NCBI RefSeq assembly: GCF_000499845.2
Contig: NC_023751.2
Coordinates: 37,375,309-37,439,308, forward strand
Direction: 5' to 3'
DNA length: 64,000 nucleotides
Origin: Phaseolus vulgaris
Taxonomy: Eukaryota > Streptophyta > Magnoliopsida > Fabales > Fabaceae
Within the stretch, counting starts at the first letter, position 1, and the number at the start of each line of letters is the position of its first letter. The translations under genes were made by a program, and so were the position numbers. Of this stretch, positions 13,007 through 25,912 are shown in pieces. Below the pieces are notes generated by a model that saw only the letters and a program-made list of their open reading frames with translations, had not been told where the DNA came from and ran no database searches.

Positions 13007-13074
13007 ACTAGAGCATATCTCAACAAGTTTTGTTGGATCTATTATATCACTTGTTATTCAACCAACCTACAAAT

Positions 13075-13315
13075 ATATACAATGAAAGACTCTAATCTCT
13101 AGTCGATGTGGGATCTCCAACACACCCCAACGGATAACACGATAGGCCCAACACAAACACTCGTTAGGATAGGCTCGAAATGGCTCTGATACCATATTAC
13201 GAAGTGGACTTTAAGCTTAACTCAACCCCATAAAACCGGCTCATAGGATTGAGGTTTGCACCCACTTATATACAATGAAAGGCTCTAATCTCTAGTCGAT
13301 GTGGGATCTCCAACA
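13075..13315 (-). mobile_element. TRIM (terminal-repeat retrotransposon in miniature), family B
   Basis: On the minus strand a short LTR begins at 13315 (TGTTGGAGATCCC...) and runs about 120 bp. TGGTATCAGAGCCA follows at 13194-13181, the classic primer-binding site for initiator tRNA-Met. A spacer of about 58 bp comes next, then a second copy of the LTR start at 13122. The second LTR matches for only about 45 bp before diverging, so the element is truncated. There is no coding capacity. The short LTRs, PBS and tiny interior define a TRIM. Confidence 0.7.
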
Positions 13316-13454
13316 CCATACATGAAATGTCTATGTATTTGAAAAGTGTGTTGAAAATCTCATATCAACAAACAATTTATAATAAATAATATTAAAGATA
13401 AATAAACTCTAATTTATGCATAACTAACTATTTGAGGAACCTCTGAAAAAATAT

Positions 13455-13505
13455 TGGACACCACAATGATTTTTTTTAATAAAAATTTTCATGTTAGAAC
13501 AAGAC
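13455..13505 (-). repeat. LINE 3' end, inverted
   Basis: Minus-strand reading gives 'tctaacatgaaaatttttat' followed by an A-rich run (13468-13478). This resembles the 3' end of the LINE at 2160-2186. It is probably a severely 5'-truncated insertion of a related family. Confidence 0.4.
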
Positions 13506-14688
13506 TAGCAGTTTTGTGTAGTTTTTACTTGTTGCAACATTATGCAGATAGAGATTATTTTTATTGCTCAATTACTGTGCTACTACTATAGTTTTTCTTT
13601 GCCTTGGATAATCAATGTACATAATTTTTTTTGTCTAAGTATGTTTTGTTCTTTAACACATGATTATGTCATATCTACGGTTATTTTGCTATCAATTTTC
13701 TTTAATGTGAAAGAGTTGAGTTAAACTCCTTATACCTCTTAGTATGCATACTCTTACTGATAATTTTTTTTGCCACATACATAATTTGTCTTTTTCGTTA
13801 AGGATTTTCATTAGTTAATTAAATAAGATTGATAATGACTTAAAAATTGTAACTTGAAAAAGAAAACACAAAATAAAGGATCAAAGTGAAACTGATTAAT
13901 AAAATAAAAAACTGAAAATATATTTAAACTTATATATCTGTATTATTTTGCTTAATTTACAAACGCCTTATATTAGTGACCATAAATAATAACATTAAGG
14001 GTTTAGTTTTGAAAAACTTAAAAAGTAAACTTCTTACCAAATTTGTGCATGCTTTAACTAATTTTAACTTAAAGAAATCTTTTCCTTTATAATTCCTCAT
14101 AGAATATTTTGTTCAATATTTTTTTTTCTTCTGAAAATACATTTTTCTCTGTCAGATTCTCACACTCTTTTGAAGACAGAATAGTGTTAAGAGTGTTTAT
14201 AAAAGGTGTTAGAACTACATCTCATCACATAATATAAAAATAGCAGAAAAACAGTGAAAAAACACTCAAACTCTTAACTTAAAAATTTAAATCTATATTA
14301 CACTAACTATTAACTAATGCAAAATAATGATAAATTTATCAGCATATAGCTGCTTCAATTTGACACTTCAAATGGCTACCATTTATGATGATTTAGTCCT
14401 TTTATTCTTGCGACCATGAAGTGGCCGATTAAATTAAAGGATCTTGATCAAAGCTGTAACCAAACAAGAAAAAGATCTGTATGAGCATCTTCTGCATATT
14501 GTCTACAGCACAGGTGAATGACCGCAGGGCCAATGCCACGTCCTATAATTGAAAATAGTTTCTTCATATACAAGACAGCACACACTTGTTTAATTTATTC
14601 CAAGAGTGATGAACTTTTGCAAGTGATTCCTTGAGCACCCCATTAACCTTGCTGCCATCCAACATAGATTCTCTTGCATGTGGTGCAT
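13506..14688. other. Gene-free stretch before the small gene
   Basis: The ORF at 13542-13724 is hydrophobic and AT-driven, with no domain. I see no convincing gene or repeat. Confidence 0.35.
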
Positions 14689-14695
14689 TATAAGT
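14689..14695 (+). promoter_or_regulatory. Possible TATA box of the small gene
   Basis: TATAAGT lies 126 bp upstream of the ATG at 14815, followed by a C/T-rich leader. This is compatible with a plant core promoter but not proven. Confidence 0.35.
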
Positions 14696-14814
14696 GGAGA
14701 CTGTCACAAAAACCACCTTAAAATCTGACACCTACTTCGCTACTACCATGTTTTGATCACCCTTCTTCAATATCCACCATCTCACTGTCCTAGCTACCCT
14801 TCTTGAACATCCTA

Positions 14815-15036
14815 ATGGCTTCTGAGAAGGACTCTTTTGATGCTGGCAACAGCCAAGGAAACACCTCCCAAGAAATCCCTTCCACCAAATCCAGCATGGG
14901 AAAAGAACTAGCCTGGAGAGCTCTCTTGAGATCTCGTCAACGTAAAAATGGGAGAAGAAAAGTTGCAAGTAACAGTGCTAAATCATTGCCAAGCAGGCTA
15001 AGTAAAGTTTCTCTGGGAGAAGATTCTGCAGAATAA
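14815..15036 (+). CDS. Small basic protein, unknown function (73 aa)
   Basis: An intronless frame starts at ATG 14815 (MASEKDSFDAGNSQGN) and ends in SKVSLGEDSAE at a TAA. Its composition is not that of the AT-rich surroundings. The N-terminal third is rich in Ser, Gln and Asn. The central block ELAWRALLRSRQRKNGRRK is strongly basic and could be amphipathic or a nuclear-localisation-type stretch. There is no signal peptide and no cysteine. I do not recognise the family. An in-frame TTG at 14803 would add four residues, but the ATG is preferred. The nearest gene is the convergent FRS11-like gene about 0.9 kb downstream. It could be a conserved short plant protein or a chance frame, and its coding-like codon choice favours the former. 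Confidence 0.5.
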   Translation: MASEKDSFDAGNSQGNTSQEIPSTKSSMGKELAWRALLRSRQRKNGRRKVASNSAKSLPSRLSKVSLGEDSAE

Positions 15037-15927
15037 GTCATAGATAGGTAAGGCACTGCCCAAAATGTGTAATTCCATATTGTAATAAGAGAGGAAGCAT
15101 CCAGAATGCTAGCTTATGATTGATAGCATGGAATGTAAATATACAAGTTCTAGATATGTCTAGCAATAATCAGGATTCATTCGCAAACAAATTGTGTGGC
15201 AGTGACTCTGATTGGTACAAATGATCAAGAATTTTTTGTAATATAGCTAATAATAAATTACCCCAACTGATCATTGACCAATAATGATTTCGTTACTATC
15301 ATTTAGGGAAACAATTTATTGAAGGGGCTCCAAAGACAAAAATATCATTTGCTCAAATTCAAGAAAGACTCTAATGGTCATAAACGATAATAGAAATTTT
15401 GATACCATCATAGTTGTCAATCCCATCGTATGTATATTTGTAATCAGAGAGATTAAGTGAAATATCGTGCAGTTTATAAATATGCACAGAAACAACATTT
15501 TTATGCAGCTTATGAACTCAAACATATCCAGCTAAATAACATCTTTTACGAGTACACCAAAAAAAACACTTTATTGTCAACTACAACTTTTTATGAACAA
15601 GGTGAAACCTACATGACCACAGCCGTCATGATTGAAGGCAGAAGATTCAAAAAACAACGATTCTTTCTACACATGCAAAAAAAGTACAAGCAAAAAGATT
15701 TATGTATTTAAGTAAATCAAAATTCGCATGCTCATACAGTGGTGCAAGAAGCACCGAAACATTTGCTCATGTAAAAAGAGGGAGGCAACATGTGTATCAC
15801 TGGAGTGAAGGAAAATATAAAAAAGATGTATTACATGCATCTGAAATTAAAAAAATTGCATTTATGTGCCTCCTCCCCCCCAAAAAAGATGCATTTACTT
15901 TGTACAGCAATACTGCTTCCACCCACT
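15037..15927. other. Spacer between the small gene and the FRS11-like 3' end
   Basis: It probably contains the 3' UTR and terminator regions of two convergent genes. Plus-strand ORFs at 15457-15711 and 15702-16046 are low-complexity, and the second overlaps real exon sequence antisense, so neither is called. Confidence 0.4.
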
Positions 15928-18725
15928 CTACAAGTACCCTAATGCATCTCCACTCATATTGTCAGTCGCCATTATTGAGCAATCAGTTGCATCATGTCCA
16001 TATTGAGCACACAATGGTGCAGAAAACTGTCTGCGCTTCCTTGTGAGATCGACTCCATCTCTAGCCCTTCTTTCCTTGAGCTTTCCTGTAGTGATAGAAT
16101 CATGGGGATTTGTGATTGTAAAGCCGGGAATCATTCCATCAGCATCTTCTACCTCTGGGAGGATTAATGAATCTGATGGATAACTAAATGCAATGTCATT
16201 CACCCCATGTGGAGACCTGGGAAGAGTTTTGATGCGTGATAGCACCATGGAAATTTGCTCGCAAGCAACATCCAGACGTTCCTCAGTTTCAATGGATTCC
16301 ACTAAAAATGTTGAAACCATGGATTCCAAAAGTTGCATCCTTTCAGGCTGATCCCTACTAGTGGCACCCCGGAAGTGGTTAACAGAAGATGAACTGATGC
16401 CTCGCCATCGGCCGGGTAAATATTGATCAGGGACGTGAAAACAGTTATTAGTTGACAGGACACGTAGCACATGTCTACATAAGATGCCTGAAAACTCGAA
16501 CAGATGGCAGCTGCAGCTGATGTGCTCTTGACAAGGAACCCAAAATACTTTGCACCCTCCGTCTGACTGAGAATGGTGTCTGACCTGGAAACAACCTTCA
16601 TCAACCAGGAAGGATGCATATTGTGGCGCCAAAACTAGCTCTTCCTGAAGTTTATTTAAGGCATAAGGAGTTAGTACAGTGGCAGCATGGGATTCAATAG
16701 GTGAACCAGTTTTGAGGCAAGCTTTCTGCAGTTTCCTTTGCATCTTTTGTTTCGCTCCGGCTCGGTCATTAAAATCAACAATATCAGCCACCTGCAGAAA
16801 CTGATATTTAAATAGGGCATAACATATCAATAAATAAGACTAAGGGAAACAAATTATATATCACAGACTTGCTCCACAAAGCGGTCTAGTTGAGATTGGG
16901 CACTCAAGAAACGTTGGATGAAACCATTAATGGACTCAGACTGACATGTACTGGTCAATCCTGCAAAGAAGTAGCGCCTCAAGAATGGTAAAGCCCAAAA
17001 TGTCCTCAACGAATACAGGCTAATAATATGTTTATTTGTGTGGAGTCCATATTTGTCAACCATTTGCCGCCAGCCTTCTTCAAAATCTTCCACCAGTTCC
17101 AAATTGTAGAGCCGGTGGAACTCAGCTTTCCACTCATCATATTGTGATCCAAGAAGTAAAGAAAACCAATCAGAGAACTTAGAAAGAATATGCCATATAC
17201 AAAAGGCATGTTTAGTTTCAGGCAATTCAACTGCAATAGCTTCTTTCAGCCAAGTGTTGTGATCTGTCAAGATTGTTTGTGGAGCCTTTCCTTTCATGAA
17301 CCCCAAGAAAGCCTGCATAGTGATTATTAAGTTAAAAACAAAAACTCAAATGAAACAGATCTCATAAATATCATGTAAAGGAAATTTGCAGCATAAAAAT
17401 TTGCACAAAAGTATCAGCCAATGGATTGTCATCGTTATTCTACTATCAAGAAAAAGAAATATGCCCATCAAAGAATCAGACACTGAAAAGAAAAACAACG
17501 TACAAGATTTTGCTGCTTTAACATTAATGCTATGTTTAATTCTTAACTTGCGGTCACATGTTAACCAAATCCTATTATTATTAGATGCTCTTATTATACA
17601 GTTAAAAAATTTGGTCTCAGATTTTATTTTGCAAAAACATTATCAAAAGCTAACAAATTGTAGGTTTTGGGACAGTAACTTAAACCTACACTACATAGCA
17701 GGCAATTGAGAAATCAAATACAAGATTATCAAGTTAGAATATCACAAGGTTCTTGCCTTTAGAGCCCATGAGAAAGACAATATGTTTTCATCCCGTAGAA
17801 GTGCGCAACTAAAGAAACAAGTCATGCCATTATTGTCCACACCAAGCCAAAATCCCAACAGCATGTCATAAGCATCTACTCGGTAGGTGGTATCAAAAAC
17901 TACAGCATCGCCAAATGTCTCGTATGATTGAATGGATGAACTATAGGACCACGCAATATGTTCAAGCCTGTTATTACTATCTATTTTGAATTCATATTTG
18001 AAGTTGTTGTTTTCATCCTTTAACCTCTTGCACATAGCAATCAAATCAATGGCATCATTATCTCTGTCCACATTTCTGAAAGACTGCAGCAGGTTTCTTA
18101 CATCTATCTCTGTAAAAGGAAGACAACCAAGTTTGACACCTTTCTCAAGTTCCATCAGTCTTAACATCTGCCTTACTGACATTCCAGCTTTAGCAAACAT
18201 GCATATACGACTCTTGTCATCAGGAGATATCGGACAATACGCCGGAAGAAGGCGCACCTCATTGGATTTTAGTAACTCATGATTGTGTATGTTCCTAAAA
18301 CCAGTAACACGCCATTCAGGGACATCAAAATCTGCCCTTTTCACAATACGCATGTATGCTTGGCAACCACAGCGAGATGATTTGCGGTTCCTTTGCACCT
18401 TTCCATCATCAGAAGGTTTAATCTGGGGAAAACCACCACGATGGCAAGTGAAGTCCCTCCTTGTAACTCCCCTTCCAACTCCATCTTTCCCTCGAGTTCG
18501 GTGTCGTCTAATTGAAAAGCCACACTGTTTAGCAAAACTGCAATAAAATTCATAAGCTGCTTCTTGAGATACAAATCTTTGACCAATAAAAGGAACAAGG
18601 TTGACAGAAGTTTGTCTTGACAAAATTGTTTCCTCTGCTGTTTCCTCAATGGTGTCAATGTCGTCCTGAGACAAATCCGTGCCATTTTCAGATGATTCCA
18701 GGACCAAACTGGTTCCTTCCGACAT
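15928..18725 (-). CDS. FRS11: FAR1-RELATED SEQUENCE 11-like protein (three exons)
   Basis: Exons are 18725-17757, 17312-16869 and 16791-15928, giving 758 aa, the usual FRS length. Order of parts: acidic N-terminus; FAR1 DNA-binding (WRKY-GCM1-like zinc) domain about residues 50-150 (GQRFVSQEAAYEFYCSFAK, FTCHRGG, CGCQAYMRI, NIHNHE); MULE-transposase-derived core about 270-420 (VVFDTTYR with D278, TILTDHNTWLKEAI with D340); SWIM zinc finger CxC-x9-CxH at C564, C566, C576, H578; C-terminal ACA-type tail. The family descends from a Mutator-like transposase and acts in the nucleus as transcription factors, FHY3/FAR1 in far-red light signalling. FRS11 is assigned from overall sequence resemblance. 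The start MSEGTSL is chosen over an in-frame ATG at 18803 because family members begin there and a splice acceptor falls between. Intron 1 uses a GC donor (AAG|GCAAGA at 17756-17755), and the others are GT-AG. Confidence 0.92.
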
Positions 18726-18772
18726 TTTTGCCAGTACTACTAACAGCCCAATTGGTTTGCAGATGTTTAAAC

Positions 18773-19531
18773 CTACGAGACAAGCAGATGAAGATATCAG
18801 CATAATATACAGTCATTAAGCTGATATGCCTCCAAATATAAGAAAAATTAGCTTAAATACTCAATAATACAGTTAAGTTTAGATGCTATATTTTTCATAT
18901 GCTAGCACTGAGATTAACAATTAATGAAGAGGATAATCAAATGGAAAATTGTAGCACCAAACAAGGATAAATAACAATAGAAGGGACCAGAGGGAAGGGG
19001 CTCCCAGTATAAGGCAAGTAACAGAACTTTTAAACAACACACCCTTAACATATTTCATTTACAGATACATTCCATTCAGTAAAAGTGAGTTTTAATCCCT
19101 ATGCAAAAACCAATCAGAGTTCATACTAACAAACTGAACTTATCTGCTAATAGTTCTTAGTATAACAACTATTATTCTCACTATCCACTACCACTTCCTA
19201 GCACACAAATATCATTCACCAATGTCCAAGATTCTCATGTGGGTCTCCCCAAAAACACTGCCACATACCACAATTTAAATTCTCAAAACAATGAACTCAT
19301 ACTTAACCCTCACAGATCCAAAGCCATTTATCCAAAATCTCAGTCAATCCCAGCACCATTCCAGACACTGAGAAACACACCCAAAACCAAATAACAGAAA
19401 TCCACAATGAAAAACAGCGAGTAAATAAATTCAAACCAGTAATCAATCACAGGTGATAAAACAAATTTAAAAAGGGTTCAGTTTTCGAAATTGAAAATTG
19501 AACATGACACTAAAATGGCCATAAAACATAC
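18773..19531 (-). other. Predicted 5'-UTR intron of the FRS11-like gene
   Basis: On the minus strand CTACCTG|GTATGT gives a donor at 19531-19530. TCTCGTAG| gives an acceptor at 18774-18773, 48 bp before the ATG. Upstream of the donor (about 19533-19660) the sequence is a pyrimidine-rich leader. The intron is inferred from splice consensus alone. Confidence 0.45.
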
Positions 19532-19679
19532 CAGGTAGAATCGTTGGGAATACGAGGTTGGCTCAACGGTCAATAACAAACTACAAAATTTTGAGAACGG
19601 AAAAAAAAAATAATCAAAGAAAAAGAAATGAAGATAGAAGTGGCGGGGAGGGTTGAGGAGTAAAGCGCATCCCATGGAG

Positions 19680-20182
19680 AACGATAACTATTCACAGGGT
19701 AACAAATCTTATCATGCGCCGTGGATGCACAGTGTTATCGAGCGCATCGACTGTTTATTGGCCGTTAGATCAAAATCCAATTATGTAGCTTTTTCAAAAA
19801 AAAATTTCGTAAAATACTTGGTTTGGGCTCATTCTGCCTACACCCCATTGTTTCAACATACACCCTATGGGGTGGTGAAATACCCATTATACTCTTAATG
19901 AACACTTCATCTTCTTTGTGTTCACTTTAGCACCATACCCCCTTTTCTCTGTGTTTGCAATTTTGCTCCTAGAGGCATTGGATTATCCTTTGTCATTATC
20001 ATAAACTGTTTTACATATAGTTGTTAGAGAGTCATGTTGATTGAATCGAATTTTCTCTAAAAAATTTAGATTATATAAATTCAGAATATATTTTATTTTT
20101 GAATACATTCCAGATTGTCCAATTAAAAATGCATTTCTGAATCTGAAACATCGTTATAAATTGCACCAAATTCATAATTATG
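19680..20182. other. Gene-free stretch upstream of the FRS11-like gene
   Basis: It holds the promoter side of the FRS11-like gene and the start of an AT-rich repeat-like zone. A 14-bp palindrome (CACCCTATGGGGTG, 19861-19874) occurs near the start. No gene is seen. Confidence 0.35.
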
Positions 20183-20500
20183 TATTCTACAACATATAAT
20201 TTAGAATACAAATGTTGTATTTAAAGATATAAAATTTATATTTTAGATTGTACATTATGGAATATAAATTTATTAGTTATTTACTTTCTGAATTGTATAG
20301 TTCGAAAGATCTTCATCTAAAATATAAACTAAAAGTTAAAAATGAAAAATAGTATGTATTTCATAACATATAATTTATAATATTCCAAAGATATAAAATT
20401 TATATTTTAGATTATACATTATAAAATTTAAATTTATCGGTAATTTACATCTTCAATTATATAATTTGAAAAATCTTCAAATTCCAAAATATAAACTAAA
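20183..20500. repeat. Direct duplication of about 150 bp
   Basis: Copy one (about 20183-20335) and copy two (about 20354-20500) share, in order, 'aacatataattta', 'aagatataaaatttatattttagatt', 'tacattat' and 'aaaatataaactaaaa'. They are diverged and AT-rich. This could be an old tandem duplication or the arms of a decayed element. Confidence 0.5.
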
Positions 20501-23500
20501 ACATAATAAAAAATAATAAAAATCTTGAAAACTCATTCACCATAACAACAACCTTAACCACCATCACCCATTAGCCATCACATACCCATTTAACACATTT
20601 ATTTACACATGTATGAAATTTTTGACAATTATGGAGGTATAGGTAGTAAACATGGTGGTGCAGAAAGAAAGGTACACTTGCTTCTAAACATATACTCCAA
20701 TAATCAGGTTAGTTTCAATAAAGTTTTGTTCTATATGGTTTGATATATAAATTTATCAAATTGTTGAGTCTAAAAAATCATTACAAGTAATCCATAAGTA
20801 TTTAGATTAGTAAAATTTTATCCATAATATATTTTCATATTTGTGAATATATTTTGGATTTCTTCTTCTCTAACAAATTTTACTATTCTTTTTTGTCTTA
20901 CTTTTTTAGGTTTTGTTGATGGTTCCATAAAAGATTGTTGCATCATTCCAATTTACCTACCTAATTTAGTGTCTTCTGATTTAGTGTTATATTAGATAAT
21001 TTACACACAAATGTACTTTTTTATTTATACAATACATACATGTCCTTTATTATTTTGTATTTGTATCGTTTTAAAGAATACAGATTTTAGATAAAATTAA
21101 AACACGTTAAAAAAGGTACTGAGAATACATAAAAAAAAGTTTAATAATTTAAGAGGACCTTCCTCGAATATATTAACAGTAAGTGTATAAAAAAGTAAAA
21201 TAATTTTTATTGAAAAATTTGACTGAGAACATTTAGTTATAAACATTATTTTTTATTGATAAAACTCCAATCATAAACTAATTTAAAATACCAAGTAAAA
21301 TACCATTTATATTATTAAAATTTTCATCTCATATTTTCTCACTATCAACTAGTTGAGTTGGTTGGACTCAACCTGGTTTTTCAGTTATTTAAAAGTTTTA
21401 TATCGATTTATTCTTGTCTAATGTTAAATGGGTTATAAATTTTTTAATTTGGTCACCTTATGTCAGGCTAATGAATTATTTTGGTCTGCTTTAAAAAAAA
21501 TTAAAAGTTAAAAAATTAAAAATTAATTAACGCATGTATGTATTTGAAAAAAATAAAATATTATTAGATTTTTTAAAATATAATTATTATTTAATAAACT
21601 TAAGAACTGGTTTCATCATGTGTCAAACCAAGTATCTAAATTACAATCTTAATATATTAATAAAAGAATAAATAATATGAAATAATTTAAAGATATTTTT
21701 TAACAACTAGTTGAAGGTACATAACTTTAAAATCATCGATAGCCGACAAAATATATTAAAAAATAAAATATATTAAATAATTTTATTGATCATCATTACA
21801 TTTATTAAATTATAATATATTAAACAGTTTTGTTGGTCATCACTAAAAAAACACTTAAGTCACATAAATATTAGTACCAAAATAGAATGTTATTAGTCCA
21901 TCAACTTGAATATAACTATCTTTATTGTCACAAACTAAAGAAAAAAATATTCTTTTTGCCCCCACTTTATACCCCTTTCACTTCTCTACCATAAAATGAG
22001 AGGAATCCTAAATAAACACTACTAAAGGTTCATAATTTGTACCAATTATAAATATTATGTTAAATTTTTTTATCAAAAAAAATAAATAAAATATTTCAAT
22101 CTTTATATACAAAATGACCAACACTAAACTACTCAATACCTACCAATAAAAATTTCAACAAACACTACAATTAGTAAATATTACATCTAATCTAGGGTAG
22201 TAAATACAATGTTGTTTTTTCTAAGGCGTGCGTGATCACTGTCCGTAAGTATTTATCTACGGTGTATTGCGCAAGTTTCAAAAAATATAATACAACAGGA
22301 ATTTCTCGAAAAATTTCAAGAATTATCAAACAACTCTTAAAAGAGTAAGAACCAAGATAAAAAAAATATTTGGAACAAGAAAAGATAAGAATGAATGATA
22401 GAAAAGGAGAAAGAAAGCGGTGAGCGTGATGAGGAGGCAATCAAAACCCTTATCTATAGAGTAGAAAAAACGTAGCAGCTCCAAAATTGTCATAGCTCCA
22501 AAACTGTCATCGACAACACTACTTCACGTCCTAACAGCGCAAAATCCCGAAAAAAAGTGATAAGATTTCGGAGGTTTGAGTCTTGCACGTGGAACACCTG
22601 CCCTAAAAGACACTACAACAAAACTAAACCCTATGAATTTGTGATGCAAAACCAATATCTCTATCTTTTACTATATCTGAGATACAGTCTTACAATAACC
22701 CAAGCCCCATCTAACCCTTGTGTTATAGTAATATTGAGCAGTGTTATAAATATGTAGAAAGATAACTAGAAATAATAACAAATATTTGCATCATGTTACC
22801 TGGTGCATACAGGGTGTGACCTAGAAAAACACATGTAGTACGATAACGAGGAGGAATACCCAAAATCGGGTCGAAACTATGATGTTCTCTCGTTGGTGTG
22901 GGACAAAGCAGCAACTAGGAAAAGTGCAAACAAGAGTAAACAAAGAAGATGTTACAATTTTTATTGCCTTTTCAGAACTTGCCTTGCATTCGCTACCCAC
23001 ACTCATATTCTACACACCAAACTAAACCCAACAAATGGAACTATCATACAAATTATTAAACCAAGCTAAATTTAATTGCCATTTATGGAGGACTCATTTT
23101 TAGGGTCACAAAGGATTACATGAACTATTACAAGTGTTGTTCTATTAAAGATAAAACTAAATTAGACAACATAAATTAAAAAAAAAATCAGCTTTTCCTA
23201 TTTACTTCTTTTATAATCATACCTGTCTTAATCGTTTTAATTTTATTTTAATAGATGATTTTTAAATTTAAATATATATTTTTGGAATTTAAATTCAATT
23301 TAGTGAAATGCATTTGAATTTAAATTATTTTAAAATTTAAAAATCTATATTAATGTTCATTTGAAGAAATCTTGAATTTATCGGGTTATTAAGCGTAACA
23401 ATTAATCACATTATTATTAGACTTAAAAGTGTATTCTAGAGAATGTTTTTTTTACTTGTTTTTGGGTGACAAATTTGACTATTAAATATGTTTGTGGGTT

Positions 23501-25768
23501 TTTAGAGGGATGTTTTGTATGTATTGTGTTTTGTCCTCTTTTAATTGAAATTTGGTTATTAGGGTCTTGATTTTGATGTGACCTATTTTATGTATTTTTT
23601 AGAATTAATCTGTTGGTCGGTAGAGTCTGTTGGAGTTTTGTTGATCAGGTATTGGAGAGGTTGACTCTAATCATATTTTCTGTATAAGGGTTAAGATGTC
23701 CTTAAAATATTTTATTTTAATTTATTTATTATTTACTGATAAAAATTTTATTAAACTCAAATATTGATCAAATAGAACATAATATTACTTGATTTTGAAG
23801 AAAACAAAAAATATTGAAATGTTATTAAAGGTTTTTGTCTCATAGTGTATAAAATAAGGGCTTATATCTAAAAAGGTTTTGGATTGAGATGTAATTGGAA
23901 TGAGCATGAGCAACATAATATCTTTTCATGATGTTTCATGGTACTTGAAAGCCGATCATTGAATTGGTTGAGGAATAAATTTGCCCCATTGTGTGTGTAT
24001 TGTTCCCAACTTTTCTTCTTCATGTTCTTCCACTTTTTGCTACTCTATTTTCTCTTTATATGTAGTGGGCTGCTTTCATTTACACCACACAATGTTGTGC
24101 ACTCCATCTAGGGTATATGCCTCAGATATTTATTATGCACACTCTTTGCAAGAAAATTCATCCATACATAGATCTAATGATGTAATTTTTATATATTACA
24201 CATACTATTTATATAATTTTTAAAATATTTTTTTAATAAGATAAAAAATAAAATTAATAAGAGGTACTAGATAGTAATCCAACCCGTATAAAATAATTTG
24301 ATTTTAATGAAAGAAAGGTTTAAATAACTAAAAAAATAAAGATAAATCCAAAATTTATAATGTTTAAGAAGAAAATTAAATTATAGCTATGAATGTTAAT
24401 ATGTTATCTTATAATCAATATTAAAAAAATTAACGTAAAATCAATTATCAAAAGCAAAAGATGGAAAAATAAAATGATTATTTAATCTTAGTAATTAATT
24501 ATTTTGGTTTTTAAAATTAGTTTTTTAATAAAAAAATTATCGTAATTAAACATGTAAATGATATATAGTTAAATTTGATCTCAATTAAAAATTTACTTAA
24601 AAAATATATAGATTACGTATAGACTTTATTATAAGTTATGCAATTTTATATAATCATTTTTTTATCAGCAAAAAATTAATTGAATTAAAGGGGATCACTA
24701 AAGAGGTGTCTTAACCCGTATAAAATTTTATATAATCATTAATATTATTGCATTCAAAGTACGGTTTATTTTGATTAACATAGTCTATTTTTATTTTTAG
24801 AAGATGAATTAAGTAAAAAAAATATTTATATTATTTTTTTATTAGCAAAAATAAATAAATAAATGTGATTCATTTAAGAGGTGATCTAACCCTTATACAC
24901 AACATCAACCAAAAATTTTCTAATACACAAGGCTATTACAAGAGCTAACTCTCATCGAAGACCAAAAAAACATCCAATCAACCTAAACCCTTCAAGTAAT
25001 TCAAATTCTTAATATATATGAAAGTTGTGTAATCCAACATGAAGCATGCAACCCTAATTCCATGGTGGTCGTCCCCTACGATCTCTTAGTTGTGTTTTGT
25101 CAAGTTATAACTACCAATCGTTTGTAGACATTGTTAATGAAGATCCCTACTTCAACTTACATAAATCTTCAACCTAAAGATCATTTCAAACTGTCATTAG
25201 TCAAATTTCCAACTTCCATTGGACCATTTACTTTGCAACCTTAATTGAAACCAGGAATACCGTACACTGTAATACCAGTCTTCAACACAGAGGTAGGTGA
25301 AGAGGAACATGGTATTGGCTACCACCTAAGTATTTTGTTGCAATTTTTTTGACAAATTTCATTTAAATATAATATAGTGGAACAGAACTGAATAGTTACT
25401 TCTTTTTTTTTTGTGATAGTGCCAAAATAAAATAATTATACATAGAAAGTAGGAATATAGATTTTTTCTCAACATATGTATGGTTTTTTTTTTCATGGTA
25501 TTTTTAAGTGTTAGTAGGAATTTAAAATAAAATAAAAATCTAATATTTTTGGAGGATTAATGTTTGGTACTTTGTTTATGTTTTTATGTATTTCGATGTT
25601 TGATATGTAGGTTTTTAAGTGACTCTTGTTAAGAGCTGACTTCTTTGGTTAGTTTTGAGGTAAGGAATAACTGGTCATTTTTGTTTGGAGTTTGAAATAG
25701 GTTGAGGTGTGGGGTCCTATATCTTATCTCTTTTCTTAATTCTTGTATAAGTGTTGAGTCACCCTTAA
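20501..25768. other. Long gene-free AT-rich region
   Basis: No coding sequence is supportable in about 5 kb. I can see retroposon-like tails at about 23683-23750 (+), 24660-24725 (-) and 24832-24897 (-). A 17-bp tandem pair 'agctccaaaa(t/c)tgtcat' lies at 22474-22507, in a locally less AT-rich patch (about 22190-23000) of unknown origin. The remainder is anonymous AT-rich sequence. Confidence 0.4.
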
Positions 25769-25912
25769 CACTACAAGAAAATCATGAAATAGAAACTAAT
25801 TTTAGAGACAAAAAATAATTAGTTACTATAGTGACTAAATTAGATACTATTTTAGAGACTAAAAAAAATTTGGTTTCTAAATTAGTTTCTATTTCATTAT
25901 TTTCTTGTAGTG
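25769..25912. repeat. Foldback CACTA-like MITE, copy 3 (short)
   Basis: This 144-bp unit runs from CACTACAAGAAAATCATGAA to the inverse TTTTCTTGTAGTG. It is an internally deleted palindrome, and the TIR CACTACAAGAAAA is typical of plant CACTA transposons. It abuts another copy. Confidence 0.7.

Noticed and set aside
17386..17709. 107-aa plus-strand ORF
   Set aside because: It lies within intron 1 of the FRS11-like gene and has no domain.
15928..18725. Active Mutator-like transposase
   Set aside because: The transposase-like core is part of a FAR1-related host gene with FAR1 DNA-binding and SWIM domains. There are no TIRs around it, and the gene is intact with introns.
18726..18803. Upstream in-frame ATG extending the FRS11-like protein by 26 residues
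   Set aside because: A splice acceptor lies within the extension, family members begin at MSEG, and the added residues resemble leader sequence.
22192..23006. Possible gene fragment or LTR in a locally less AT-rich patch
   Set aside because: No continuous frame, splice pattern or terminal repeats were found, so it is only noted within the gene-free entry.
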